The position numbers and the translations under genes were made by a program. From IMG/VR virus record IMGVR_UViG_3300042887_005053, positions 140,337 to 204,336 of that record: a stretch of DNA of 64,000 bases; one strand, 5' to 3'. The DNA is from a virus. Below, piece after piece: positions 52,151-60,083 of this stretch. Below the pieces are notes generated by a model. It was not told the origin of the DNA. It was given only the letters and a program-made list of their open reading frames with translations, and made no database searches. Position 1 is the first letter of the stretch. The number at the start of each line of letters is the position of its first letter.

Positions 52151-52538
52151 AATCAACAAATTTTCCAACTTGAGCATAAACTTCATAATCCGCAAATCTG
52201 AGGTATATAAACATAATATCTTGATAGTTTTCTGGATCTTGTACAAATACAACATTCAAAGTATAGTTTGTTTCAAGCAACTCAGGTATATATATAGATA
52301 TTTGTTCATTTATAGATTCTCTAACAAATGTATCAGAAACTTTAGTTTGATAAAGTAATTCTAAAAGATCAGCTCCAAATTCTGGATCACCCAGTACTTC
52401 ACCTTTATTTGTAAAAAGTATCATTTCATATTTTTGTATTATGACATTAATTACCTCATCTTCGATAAGCTCTTTATTAACAAATCTTGGATGATCTTTG
52501 TATAAAATGTAGAAATCTGAAAAATCAAATGAAGCCAT
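52140..52538 (-). CDS. 25: Baseplate wedge protein, gp25-like
   Basis: 132 aa, the length of T4 gp25 (132 aa). Conserved features: ELIEDEVINVIIQKYEMILF near the N-terminus, then the hallmark EVLGDPEFGADLLELLY (GxxxxxPxFGxxL), ESINEQISIYIPEL, and a final beta strand pair. Gp25 joins the wedges and links baseplate to sheath, so it acts with gp18 and the large baseplate protein. An AATATATA box (52543-52550) lies 4 bases upstream of its ATG. Confidence 0.85.
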   Translation of the reverse strand: MASFDFSDFYILYKDHPRFVNKELIEDEVINVIIQKYEMILFTNKGEVLGDPEFGADLLELLYQTKVSDTFVRESINEQISIYIPELLETNYTLNVVFVQDPENYQDIMFIYLRFADYEVYAQVGKFVDSIR

Positions 52539-52542
52539 AGTT

Positions 52543-52550
52543 TATATATT
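52543..52550 (-). promoter_or_regulatory. AATATATA box, 4 bases before gp25 start
   Basis: Minus strand reads TTTTAATATATAAACT then ATG. A second box for the divergent gene (52558-52565) stands 8 bases away, back to back. Confidence 0.45.
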
Positions 52551-52557
52551 AAAAGTA

Positions 52558-52565
52558 AATATATA
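52558..52565 (+). promoter_or_regulatory. AATATATA box, 5 bases before start
   Basis: AAATATATACATAT directly before ATG 52571; back-to-back with the gp25 box. Confidence 0.45.
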
Positions 52566-52570
52566 CATAT

Positions 52571-53179
52571 ATGAAGTATTTAAAATCATTTAATGAATCA
52601 CTTAATACCAATTCTTGGTTAGATAAAGAATTTTCTTCACCAGAAGAAATAGCTAAATTAATTGATTCTTATTTTAGAGATCATGATTATTCAAATTTGA
52701 TGCAAAATATGGATGATGTACTTATACAAACTCATCCGGATCCGGATTATCACGGTGATGAAATTATGAGATATAATGATATCCTATTGGCTGTTAGTGC
52801 ATTAATCGATCATAGTGGAGAGCCTTGGTATTCAGTTAAATTTGAGAGATTCTTAGGATTTCTAGATGAGATACAAGAAGAATCCCAACATGGATTATCT
52901 ATTGAGGAAATTGAAGATTTATTTTTAGATTTAGATTATAAGTATAGCATTACTAAAATGAACATTGCTGTTCGTGGTGAAAATGTTCCAGCATTCAAAG
53001 TAGAAATAAACAAGGTAACGGATACGGACTCTATGATGTTAATTAATAGATTTTGGAATACCGTTGGTAATAGATTGCCAAAAGAATATCAAATTAACAA
53101 ATTAGAAATGGAGAGAGAAAAAGATGGTATCGATTTCACTTTAATAATTGTTAAAAGAGATCACGAATCTTTCCAATAA
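52571..53179 (+). CDS. Unknown signature protein (202 aa)
   Basis: N-terminus MKYLKSFNESLNTN (FNE then Ser), nearly the same as MKYLKRFNENLDN at 20625. The body is acidic: a helical half (EEIAKLIDSYFRDHDYSNLM, EIMRYNDILLAVSALIDHSG) and an alpha/beta C-terminal half (YSITKMNIAVRGENVPAFKV). No known domain. The end overlaps the convergent clamp-loader gene by 29 bp. Confidence 0.6.
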   Translation: MKYLKSFNESLNTNSWLDKEFSSPEEIAKLIDSYFRDHDYSNLMQNMDDVLIQTHPDPDYHGDEIMRYNDILLAVSALIDHSGEPWYSVKFERFLGFLDEIQEESQHGLSIEEIEDLFLDLDYKYSITKMNIAVRGENVPAFKVEINKVTDTDSMMLINRFWNTVGNRLPKEYQINKLEMEREKDGIDFTLIIVKRDHESFQ

Positions 53180-54128
53180 CGGTCATTCCTAAAACAATAG
53201 GATCAGTATTTGTTTCTAATAGTTTTGTGTGTTCTGTGATAATATAATTAACTTGAAATAATTTCTCAATATTAGATTTCTTTTCTGATAAGGACCACTC
53301 AATAAAAGGTCTTCCAAATAGATTAATCAACTCGTCAATTTTTTCCGGTCCGAAATTATTCAATAAAAAGTGATAAGCTTCTTCATATGTTTTTGATTTA
53401 TCAAAAACCAAATCGTACAATTCATTTCGTAGTTTCAAATCAACTGTTGATCCAGAAAGGTTTGTAGAACCGGTTTGTCTGAAATTATCAACATCTATCA
53501 TAATGGCTCTAAAGTCTGGAAATTTCTTATTAATAATTTTTACTAAATCATCTTTAGGAATTCCAAAACCTTCACTTGGACAGATTGTTTTAGATATCTT
53601 CTTAAATATTTCAGTTTTCAAAAACTTTTCTTCATCTGGAGATTGACAATCAAAGTTTACTTCTATTAGTCTAGATCGAATACCAGGTGATACTTTGTTA
53701 ATATGATTGGTTGTCAAAACAAATCTAACATTTTTGGATGAGTATTCTTCAATGTATGCTTTTAATGCATCTTGGTATTGAGTAGAAGTTCTCTCAAACT
53801 CATCTAAAAAAACATATTTTATAGTATCTTTTGATATATCGGTATCCATATCGAATCCCATATACACTTTCGAGCAAAAATCATCAATTTTATTTCTAAG
53901 TGTATCTATGGATGTATAGAAAGAACTATTTAACTCGATATGTGGTGTATTTTTAATATATTTCCCTATTAATATGCGAGCGATTGTGGTTTTTCCCGTT
54001 CCGAAATGACCATAAAGTATAACATTTTGATTTAAACCATTTTCAAAAATTTTACGAATTCTGGGTAATAGAATAACATCTTCGATTGTTTTAGGTCTCC
54101 ACTTTTCGGATAATAAGAGTTGTTTCAT
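53151..54128 (-). CDS. 44: Sliding clamp loader large subunit, gp44-like
   Basis: 325 aa (T4 gp44 is 319 aa). AAA+ clamp-loader features: SEKWRPKTIEDVIL at the start, Walker A LYGHFGTGKTT (~38-48), Walker B YVFLDEFER (~104-112), sensor 1 FVLTTNHINKVSPGIRSRL with the SRC-type S-P-x-I-x-S-R box and arginine finger. Loads the gp45 clamp onto DNA for replication; in T4 the clamp is also needed for late transcription with gp55. Neither gp45 nor gp62 is in the neighbourhood. Upstream DNA lacks the AATATATA box, consistent with an early or middle gene. Confidence 0.85.
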   Translation of the reverse strand: MKQLLLSEKWRPKTIEDVILLPRIRKIFENGLNQNVILYGHFGTGKTTIARILIGKYIKNTPHIELNSSFYTSIDTLRNKIDDFCSKVYMGFDMDTDISKDTIKYVFLDEFERTSTQYQDALKAYIEEYSSKNVRFVLTTNHINKVSPGIRSRLIEVNFDCQSPDEEKFLKTEIFKKISKTICPSEGFGIPKDDLVKIINKKFPDFRAIMIDVDNFRQTGSTNLSGSTVDLKLRNELYDLVFDKSKTYEEAYHFLLNNFGPEKIDELINLFGRPFIEWSLSEKKSNIEKLFQVNYIITEHTKLLETNTDPIVLGMTVIGKIRDLF

Positions 54129-54203
54129 ATAAATTATAATTGAGTAAAATTATAAGTTGAAATAAGTCCAAAGTTTAAACTGGAATTAGAGGTATTGTGA
54201 AAA

Positions 54204-54211
54204 AATATATA
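54204..54211 (+). promoter_or_regulatory. AATATATA box, 6 bases before start
   Basis: AAAAATATATATAAATT directly before ATG 54218. Confidence 0.4.
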
Positions 54212-54217
54212 TAAATT

Positions 54218-55054
54218 ATGATAGGTGAAAGATTTAACTTTGAAGATGTCTTCTTTCGTGATTTGACAATCTGTGTATTAGATACACTTGAAGGTGAGAT
54301 TCGTTGGGTTAATAAATTCTCTTCTGGTGATAGAGAGGTTAATGTTCCTTTTTATTATTCAATGACCGGAGATGAAAGATTTTTATTAGACTCATTTACT
54401 GATGATGTTGTTTCTAACAACAGGTTCGTGGATGTTAACACTGATATGATTCCAAGAGGTCATTTAACATTAACTGGTTTCGATATTCGGTCAGATGAGT
54501 TTGCCAATCCAAATGTTTGGTTAAAAATGGTCATTGAAAATCAAGATGAGATTCGTAAAGTTTTAACTAAGGTCAGAGCTGTTCCGGTGTCGGTCAAATA
54601 CGATTTGAGTATTTTATTATCATCTGAAATAGATATATTTAAGTGTAGTCAAGCTATTATGGATACTCTTTGGTTATATCGATTTATGTATTTTGAGCAT
54701 AATTTTATGAATATTGATGCTGTGATGTTAATACCTGATTCAAATCAGGTGGAAATTAATAGAGAAAAAAATATGACTTCAGAAAATCAGATAAAACTAA
54801 CTGTATCATTTGAGGTTCAAACTTATTATCCAGCATATAGAAAGCCAAGATTTGGTCAACCGTCTAGTGATCCTATGGACAAAAATAAAGCTTGGTCAAA
54901 TGTCTACAATTATGATTCAACTAACTTATCAACTACTGATATCTTGGTTTATCCTAAGAAAACAAGGTGGTATAGTAATTTAATAGAATCTAGAGGAAAT
55001 GGTAATCCAAGAAGTACTAATCAAAATTCAGATAAGGACATTAATAAACAGTAG
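54218..55054 (+). CDS. 15: Tail terminator/sheath stabiliser, gp15-like
   Basis: 278 aa (T4 gp15 is 272 aa). Conserved points: REVNVPFYYSMTGDERFLLD near residue 40 (T4: RVPITYAS..HFMM), RGHLTLTGFDIRSDEFANPN, then AVPVSVKYDLSILLSSEIDI (T4: SPIKMIYELSIFTRYEDD), a helical ILPYFxP-equivalent, and NQIKLTVSFEVQTYYPAY (T4: RIEWSLTFEVNGWMYPP). The Asn/Ser-rich tail is probably disordered. Gp15 caps the completed tail and connects it to the head neck. Confidence 0.65.
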   Translation: MIGERFNFEDVFFRDLTICVLDTLEGEIRWVNKFSSGDREVNVPFYYSMTGDERFLLDSFTDDVVSNNRFVDVNTDMIPRGHLTLTGFDIRSDEFANPNVWLKMVIENQDEIRKVLTKVRAVPVSVKYDLSILLSSEIDIFKCSQAIMDTLWLYRFMYFEHNFMNIDAVMLIPDSNQVEINREKNMTSENQIKLTVSFEVQTYYPAYRKPRFGQPSSDPMDKNKAWSNVYNYDSTNLSTTDILVYPKKTRWYSNLIESRGNGNPRSTNQNSDKDINKQ

Positions 55055-55129
55055 AAAAAAGTGATAAAATATATTTTATATATACATAATGTAAATATGT
55101 GTCAGAAAGGATTTTTCAAAGAAATAAAA

Positions 55130-55157
55130 TTGAAAAAAATGACTTTTTGTTTATAAT
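55130..55157 (+). promoter_or_regulatory. Sigma70-like promoter: TTGAAA - 16 bp - TATAAT
   Basis: TTGAAA at 55130-55135 and TATAAT at 55152-55157, again merging with ATATATAC and followed by a leader of ~35 bases. The whole block parallels that at 50792-50818. Confidence 0.45.
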
Positions 55158-55195
55158 ATATACATTTAAGAAATTAAAAAATAATAATCGTTATT

Positions 55196-56479
55196 ATGAA
55201 GAATCTCAAATTGGAGTTATTCAACTTTAGAAAGAATTTATCGGTGGATCAAGAAGAAGTATCTTATATTCTTGAAGGTCATATCAAGGCTTGTAATGAT
55301 TTATCAGAAAAGTCAATTGTTCTTTCTTTGAATGAGAAATTAAAAGCATATACATTTGATAATGAAATTAAGAGCTTATTAGAGTCTCTTAACAATGATA
55401 TGGCTGAGTATCAATTAGTTTATGAATTAAAGCATCTTTATAATGTTTTGAATACCAAAAATCAAGGTGAGATTTATAGACAACCAATCAATGTTTTATT
55501 ACAAACAATAAACTTAGAGTCAGATCAAGATAGAATGTCTAAAGTTCTTAACGAATTAGCAGTTTATGATTGGGTTCCTGAAATTAAATTATTCGTACAT
55601 AATTTAACTAAGTCTCCACAACAAAGAGCTAATCTTTTGTCTGGTGGTAAAGCTGAATCAGTTTACACAATCGTTGAACAAGTAGAAGAAGGATATTTGT
55701 GTCTAATTAGAGATTCTTGGTTTTTATTATGTGATGACAAAGTTGAAAAAACTTTGTTAGAAACTCATGTAAAAGATCAAGAGAAATTAAGAACTCTTCG
55801 TAATTTAGAGATCGGTATGAGATATGCTTCTATCAGTGAAGATAGAGTAAATTTCAGAATTTCTGAAAACTTGACAATCGGTATGTCAGTTAATAAGAAA
55901 GGTGTTATCTTCATCAATGATGATGAAATGAACAAAGAAACAACATTAGAGAGTTTGTTTACTTCTCCAATTATTCCAATCGTGAATAAGAATTTTTATC
56001 CAATTTTACTTGAGACTTCAAATAACTTAAATAAATTCGTTGAAATGGATGTTGTTAAAAGAGTTTCTAACTTAATTAACCCTTATTTAGAAGTTTTTGC
56101 TTTCAATTATAAGAATGCAACTTTCCTATACAGATGTGATGAAAGATATGGTAACTCATTCTACAAGTATGAGTCATCATTAGAATTAGTAAATGAAGTA
56201 AAGAATGAATTGAATTATGATTTGACTTATTTTTATGAAAATAAATTAGGTAAAGAATTAATTAGCAAAAGAAGATTAGAAGATAAAGAAAGAGAAATTG
56301 TATTGAAATTAGAAGATGTTCAGTTTAACATTGATAAAGTAAAAGGTTCAATTAAAATGATCGGTGAATCACAAGCTCTTAATATTGCATTAACAAACTT
56401 GGAAAAAAGAAAAAATCACTTAGATTCTGAATTACAAAGTGTTAAAGAATTACAATATAAAGAAAGAGTTAAAGCATAA
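55196..56479 (+). CDS. Unknown 427-aa protein, probably abundant
   Basis: 427 aa, no family recognised. The start MKNLKLELFNFRKNL is only weakly like the capsid signature. N-terminal ~160 residues are helical (VSYILEGHIKACNDLSEKSI, LLESLNNDMAEYQLVYELKH), the centre is beta-rich with GGKAESVYTIVEQVEEGYLC and NFRISENLTIGMSVNKKGVI, and residues ~355-425 form a coiled coil (RRLEDKEREIVLKLEDVQFN). A strong-looking promoter with a leader, its own terminator, and codon use that avoids rare-looking runs fit a highly expressed single-gene unit. A structural or core protein is possible. Confidence 0.55.
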   Translation: MKNLKLELFNFRKNLSVDQEEVSYILEGHIKACNDLSEKSIVLSLNEKLKAYTFDNEIKSLLESLNNDMAEYQLVYELKHLYNVLNTKNQGEIYRQPINVLLQTINLESDQDRMSKVLNELAVYDWVPEIKLFVHNLTKSPQQRANLLSGGKAESVYTIVEQVEEGYLCLIRDSWFLLCDDKVEKTLLETHVKDQEKLRTLRNLEIGMRYASISEDRVNFRISENLTIGMSVNKKGVIFINDDEMNKETTLESLFTSPIIPIVNKNFYPILLETSNNLNKFVEMDVVKRVSNLINPYLEVFAFNYKNATFLYRCDERYGNSFYKYESSLELVNEVKNELNYDLTYFYENKLGKELISKRRLEDKEREIVLKLEDVQFNIDKVKGSIKMIGESQALNIALTNLEKRKNHLDSELQSVKELQYKERVKA

Positions 56480-56500
56480 ACTAAAATGAAATAACACAAA

Positions 56501-56530
56501 TCCTCAAAGAAATTTGGGGATTTTTTTTTA
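56501..56530 (+). terminator. Rho-independent terminator
   Basis: AATCCTCAAA-GAAA-TTTGGGGATT followed by a run of T, 21 bp after the preceding stop; one stem position is imperfect. Confidence 0.75.
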
Positions 56531-56607
56531 TTGAAACTTTTATTAAAAAAGTTCTATAAAATAAAAGCATTTCAGACATACTGAATTAAAAAAAATAATG
56601 CTTATCT

Positions 56608-56973
56608 ATGTACTTACATAACAAAGACCTCTATATAGAAATAATAGTTTCAAAGGCTCAAGGCAAACTAACTCCAAAATCTAAGCAAATGTTGGAAATT
56701 CTTGCCAAGAGAACTATCAAAAAAATGAGATATTATTCAAATGATGACAGAATGGATTGTTACCAGTCTGGCTTATTGGATATGTTTTCTAATTGGTATA
56801 ATTTCAACGAAGAAAAATCCGATAATGCTTTTGCTTATTTTACCGAGATATTTAAACGCGGACTAGCAAAAGGCTTCAATGAACTATATAAGAAAAAAGG
56901 TGATAACGATCATCAAATAAGATTGATTTCTATCGAAGGTTCTAATGATGGAATGGGTCTTCATTCTATTTAA
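56608..56973 (+). CDS. 55: Late transcription sigma factor, gp55-like
   Basis: 121 aa (T4 gp55 is 185 aa). Region-2-type sigma features: MLEILAKRTIKKMRYYSNDD then RMDCYQSGLLDMFSNWYNFN and NAFAYFTEIFKRGLAKGFNE, which parallels T4 gp55 IADGIEASIKGLHNFDE..KNPHAYITQACFNAF. It lacks region 4 as expected; the C-terminus is shorter than in T4, so the clamp-binding tail may be reduced or missing. It would recognise the T4-like late -10 element; AATATATA/TATAAATA boxes upstream of many structural genes here are the natural targets. Confidence 0.75.
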   Translation: MYLHNKDLYIEIIVSKAQGKLTPKSKQMLEILAKRTIKKMRYYSNDDRMDCYQSGLLDMFSNWYNFNEEKSDNAFAYFTEIFKRGLAKGFNELYKKKGDNDHQIRLISIEGSNDGMGLHSI

Positions 56974-56990
56974 TAATAAAAAAACTAATA

Positions 56991-57020
56991 AAAAAAACAC
57001 TCATATGAGTGTTTTTTTTT
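56991..57020. terminator. Bidirectional rho-independent terminator
   Basis: AAAAAAACACTCATATGAGTGTTTTTTTTT, a perfect palindrome between the convergent gp55 and glutamine synthetase genes. Confidence 0.85.
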
Positions 57021-57036
57021 ATGTATTTAATTTTAG

Positions 57037-58125
57037 TTATGCTTCAACTGAGACCTCACTATAAACTGTCTCTAACATTCTATTAGCTACTAAATAGGGA
57101 TCACAGTTTGATGCTGGTCTTCTGTCTTCAAAGTATCCTTTGCCGTCTACTATAGCTTGGGCGGGAATTCTAATTGATGTATCTCTTGTTGAATATCCAA
57201 AACTGAAATCATGAATACTTGAAGTTTCATGTTTTCCAGTAAGTCTTTCTTCATTACTCAAACCATAAACCTCAATGTGTTCATTATGGTTGGCTTCTAA
57301 TTTGATCATGGTCTCTTCTATGATTTTAAGACCGCCTTCTTCTCTCATTTCTTTTGTTGAGAAGTTGACATGGCAGCCAGAACCATTCCAGTCTCCCTTG
57401 AGTGGTTTAGGATGAAGAGAAACTTTTACATTATACTTTTCAGCTACTCTTTGTAGAAGATATCTTGAAATCCAAAGTTGATCAGAACCAGTCAATGGTG
57501 TAACCGGACCTATTTGATATTCCCATTGGCCAAGTAATACTTCAGCATTGATACCAGAAATATCTAATCCAATTTCAATACACATATTCATATGTTCTTC
57601 TACTATTTCTCTACCAACTACTGTGTCTGATCCTATTCCACAGTAATAATCACCCTGTGGTCTTGGTATTGTTAGTGTGTCAGTTGTGAAACCTAAAGGA
57701 ATACCTTCACCTTCTGCAAACGGTGTAGTTGGCTTATGTGTAAGTGTATACTCTTGTTCCCAACCAAACCAAGGTTGATTTTTATGTTTACTTTCATTGA
57801 TATTAAGTTCAGAAACCTTTTCTGCTAATTTTTGACGAGTGTTTGTTATATGTGGTGTCATATCAGGGTTTAGAACTTCACATAAAACTAATTTATTGTC
57901 TCCTTTTCTAAGTGGATCTTTTGTAATAAAAACTGGATTTAGAATACAATCTGTATTTTTTCCTCTACCAGCTTCAGCTTGTAAAGTAGAACTACCATCA
58001 AAAGACCAAAGAGGGAAATCTGAAGGCTTTGTTGAATCAGTTTGTGGAACGATTTTTGTTTTACTTCTCAATTGTTGAGGAGTAGAACCATCTAACCAGA
58101 TGTACTCAAGTTTAATAGTTTTCAT
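57037..58125 (-). CDS. glnA: Glutamine synthetase, GSII (eukaryote-like) type
   Basis: 362 aa from ATG 58125 (MKTIKLEYIWLDGS); an upstream in-frame ATG at 58170 would add 15 basic, poorly fitting residues. Full-length GSII: YIWLDGS, PLWSFDGSSTLQAEAGRGKN, FGWEQEYTL (metal Glu), GDYYCGIGSDTVVGREIVEE, SGINAEVLLGQWEYQIGP, DWNGSGCHVNFST (His/Asn of the ATP/metal site), NEERLTGKHETSS, STRDTSIRIPAQ and YFEDRRPASNCDPY (catalytic Glu and Arg) are all present. It makes glutamine from glutamate, ammonia and ATP, so it may supply nitrogen for nucleotide and amino acid synthesis during infection. GSII enzymes occur in Bacteroidota as well as eukaryotes; a host origin is likely. Confidence 0.9.
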   Translation of the reverse strand: MKTIKLEYIWLDGSTPQQLRSKTKIVPQTDSTKPSDFPLWSFDGSSTLQAEAGRGKNTDCILNPVFITKDPLRKGDNKLVLCEVLNPDMTPHITNTRQKLAEKVSELNINESKHKNQPWFGWEQEYTLTHKPTTPFAEGEGIPLGFTTDTLTIPRPQGDYYCGIGSDTVVGREIVEEHMNMCIEIGLDISGINAEVLLGQWEYQIGPVTPLTGSDQLWISRYLLQRVAEKYNVKVSLHPKPLKGDWNGSGCHVNFSTKEMREEGGLKIIEETMIKLEANHNEHIEVYGLSNEERLTGKHETSSIHDFSFGYSTRDTSIRIPAQAIVDGKGYFEDRRPASNCDPYLVANRMLETVYSEVSVEA

Positions 58126-58204
58126 ATAGGGTTTTTTTTTTATTCTATTATTTTTACTAAACTTTTTCAAAATGTTTAATACAAATTTTCACTAATTTTA
58201 TTTT

Positions 58205-58516
58205 ATGGAAAAAATTCTTTTACAATATTGGCAAGTTAAGGATAAGGACTTTCAATTTTCAGATGGTTGTTCATTGCATCTATCATTTGTTGATCATATG
58301 AAATTTGTTAAATCTTCTTATCAAAGTCAAGTTGAGTCGACTCATGAGCTTTTAGAGATTACTCTATCAGAGCCTATAATGATAGAAGTTACCGACTCAT
58401 TGTATAATAAAATTAAGAAAAATAAAGGTTCTGTTAGATTGAACGAAGTATCTTTGAATAACTTGATAAACCTGAGAGATGTTAAATTTATAACTGAAAA
58501 TGAACTTGTTAACTAA
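58205..58516 (+). CDS. Unknown small protein
   Basis: 103 aa soluble alpha/beta protein with no recognised motif. Its last 17 bases overlap the start of the following membrane protein gene, so the two are coupled. Located between glutamine synthetase and gp4; no clue to function. Confidence 0.55.
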   Translation: MEKILLQYWQVKDKDFQFSDGCSLHLSFVDHMKFVKSSYQSQVESTHELLEITLSEPIMIEVTDSLYNKIKKNKGSVRLNEVSLNNLINLRDVKFITENELVN

Positions 58517-58859
58517 TATATTCTACTCTTTATCTGTTCTATTTATTGTAGTTGAAATATATCAACTTATTAATAGGGAACAGTTGTTTTCAAAATTGAA
58601 ATTTGATGACATTGAAAAAATTAATCCACTTTCAAATATTATATTTTACACAAGTAAAATATTTTATTTATTTTGGATTTTTTTAGGTTTATTTTCGAGT
58701 CTAAAATTATATTTTCTAATCTTAGTAATTACTGGTCTGTTTAAGTACTTTGTTTTACTAACTAAGAAGAATATTCTAATAAATCTATATGATTTATTTA
58801 ATTGTCTATTTAGTGTAACTGTACTGTCTATTATCTTGATCCTAAGATTTTTTCAGTAA
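58500..58859 (+). CDS. Small multi-pass membrane protein
   Basis: 119 aa with about four hydrophobic segments (residues ~5-22, 45-62, 66-88, 97-116) and few charges apart from short loops. Translationally coupled to the gene before it and overlapping the convergent gp4-like gene at its 3' end. Could be a holin-like, superinfection or envelope protein; none of these can be told from sequence. Confidence 0.5.
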   Translation: MNLLTNIFYSLSVLFIVVEIYQLINREQLFSKLKFDDIEKINPLSNIIFYTSKIFYLFWIFLGLFSSLKLYFLILVITGLFKYFVLLTKKNILINLYDLFNCLFSVTVLSIILILRFFQ

Positions 58860-59340
58860 TAATTATAAATTCGAATCCTTTTCTTTGACAATAATCAATC
58901 ATGTAAGTCCATTTACTTAGATTTTTATTGTACATTTTCAAAGCATATTCAAAGTTTTTAAGTTGTTTAGCTGTTGGTTTACTAGCAAGAACTGGTTCAA
59001 TTGTCTCAGAATATGGTTTTACTTCAGCAACTACCTTTGAAATTGTACCATCATCTTTTTTTAATTCATAATAGAAATCAGGATAATAAGTGTGCTCGGA
59101 CGTTTTATAGTCTTGTTTTTCTGAAATCCATTCTGTTTTAGTATAAGGTATCTTTAGATGTTCAGCTCCCCAATTAATTATTTTATCATTATTATCTAAG
59201 TAAATCATCATTTTTTGCTCTAGTCCTGAACGATAAAAAAGACCACCTTGTGAATTTAATTTAATTACTTTATCCTTTTTATTTGGTATGAAAAGACCTT
59301 GATGATATTTAGTAGGTTGTTTCGGAGCACTGTTTAACAT
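58831..59340 (-). CDS. 4: Head completion nuclease, gp4-like
   Basis: 169 aa (T4 gp4 is 150 aa). Shared points with T4 gp4: LFYRSGLEQKMMIYLDNNDK (T4 TYRSNWEKFFFEWLDKN), IINWGAEHLKIPY (T4 IIAWGSETAVIPY), TYYPDFYYELKKDDGTISKV and VAEVKPYSETIEP (T4 YFMDIW..EIKPKKET), then KQLKNFEYALKMYNKNLSKW and GFEFIIITEKIL. The D-x-x and E-x-K residues form a PD-(D/E)XK-type active site. Acts in finishing filled heads before tail joining. Confidence 0.75.
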   Translation of the reverse strand: MLNSAPKQPTKYHQGLFIPNKKDKVIKLNSQGGLFYRSGLEQKMMIYLDNNDKIINWGAEHLKIPYTKTEWISEKQDYKTSEHTYYPDFYYELKKDDGTISKVVAEVKPYSETIEPVLASKPTAKQLKNFEYALKMYNKNLSKWTYMIDYCQRKGFEFIIITEKILGSR

Positions 59341-59390
59341 AATCTTTAGTTATTTGTTATTTTTAATATATATCAATAAATATTTATTCT

Positions 59391-60083
59391 ATGAGTGAAT
59401 TATTAGAAAGAGTGCGATTGAATAATTTAGTTTATGGTGATGGTGTCGCTGATAATTTTAAGAATAACTCTATATTTTTCTACAATAAATATTCTAAGTC
59501 AGATAATCAGGTTTCTAGTATCGGAGTTGGTGAGATACAGATCGGTAGATTTTATCACTTACACTATCAAGATGACTCAAATTGGATGAAATATTCTCCA
59601 GTATTCACAGTAGATGTGAAAAAATTTGAAAGTTTGATTATTCTCATGGCGGTGAATTTTAATTTTATACCAGTCGAAGTGAGAATAAGTATTTTTGATA
59701 AATTTATGAATAGTGATACATTTGAAAATGATAGACTTTTATCTGTTGATTTTACAGGAGTGTATAATGAGTTGAAAAGATATGGTTTTGAATACGCAAT
59801 AGTTGAATATAATATAAAACAAGTAAAACTAGTTCATAAAATAAACATGATTGTCGTGCCTAGATTTCTTTATTCCTCTCATCCAATAAACAAATACGAT
59901 CCAAGAAAACTTTATGAAATATGGTCTGCAAAAATTTCGAAAAGAAACGAAAGAGATGCTGAGATGAGTAAATTGTTAATTGACGACTTTATTAAATCGT
60001 CAGATGAAATTGCAGAAAATTATAAAATGATGAAAGACCATATTAATAGAGTTAAGAGAAGCATTGAAAAATATGGTAGATAA
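59391..60083 (+). CDS. Unknown protein upstream of portal, probably structural
   Basis: 230 aa. The segment IGRFYHLHYQDDSNWMKYSP followed by VFTVDVKK resembles a T4-like phage family with a FYxFxYxxxxxxxxPYYDxxPLVF motif found near head genes, but I cannot assign a T4 number. Later AVNFNFIPVEVRISIFDKFM is also reminiscent of that family (NLHYLP..R). C-terminal residues ~175-230 are helical and basic. Lies 57 bp before the portal gene on the same strand; a head, neck or assembly role is inferred. Confidence 0.5.
   Translation: MSELLERVRLNNLVYGDGVADNFKNNSIFFYNKYSKSDNQVSSIGVGEIQIGRFYHLHYQDDSNWMKYSPVFTVDVKKFESLIILMAVNFNFIPVEVRISIFDKFMNSDTFENDRLLSVDFTGVYNELKRYGFEYAIVEYNIKQVKLVHKINMIVVPRFLYSSHPINKYDPRKLYEIWSAKISKRNERDAEMSKLLIDDFIKSSDEIAENYKMMKDHINRVKRSIEKYGR

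Noticed and set aside
58126-58170. Longer glutamine synthetase start at 58170
   Set aside because: The extra 15 residues are Lys/Asn-rich and absent from GSII enzymes; MKTIKLEYIWLDG at 58125 is the natural start.
58869-58882. ATTCGAATCC resembling a tRNA T-loop
   Set aside because: It is inside the gp4-like coding region and no acceptor, D or anticodon stems can be folded around it. No tRNA was found elsewhere by eye.
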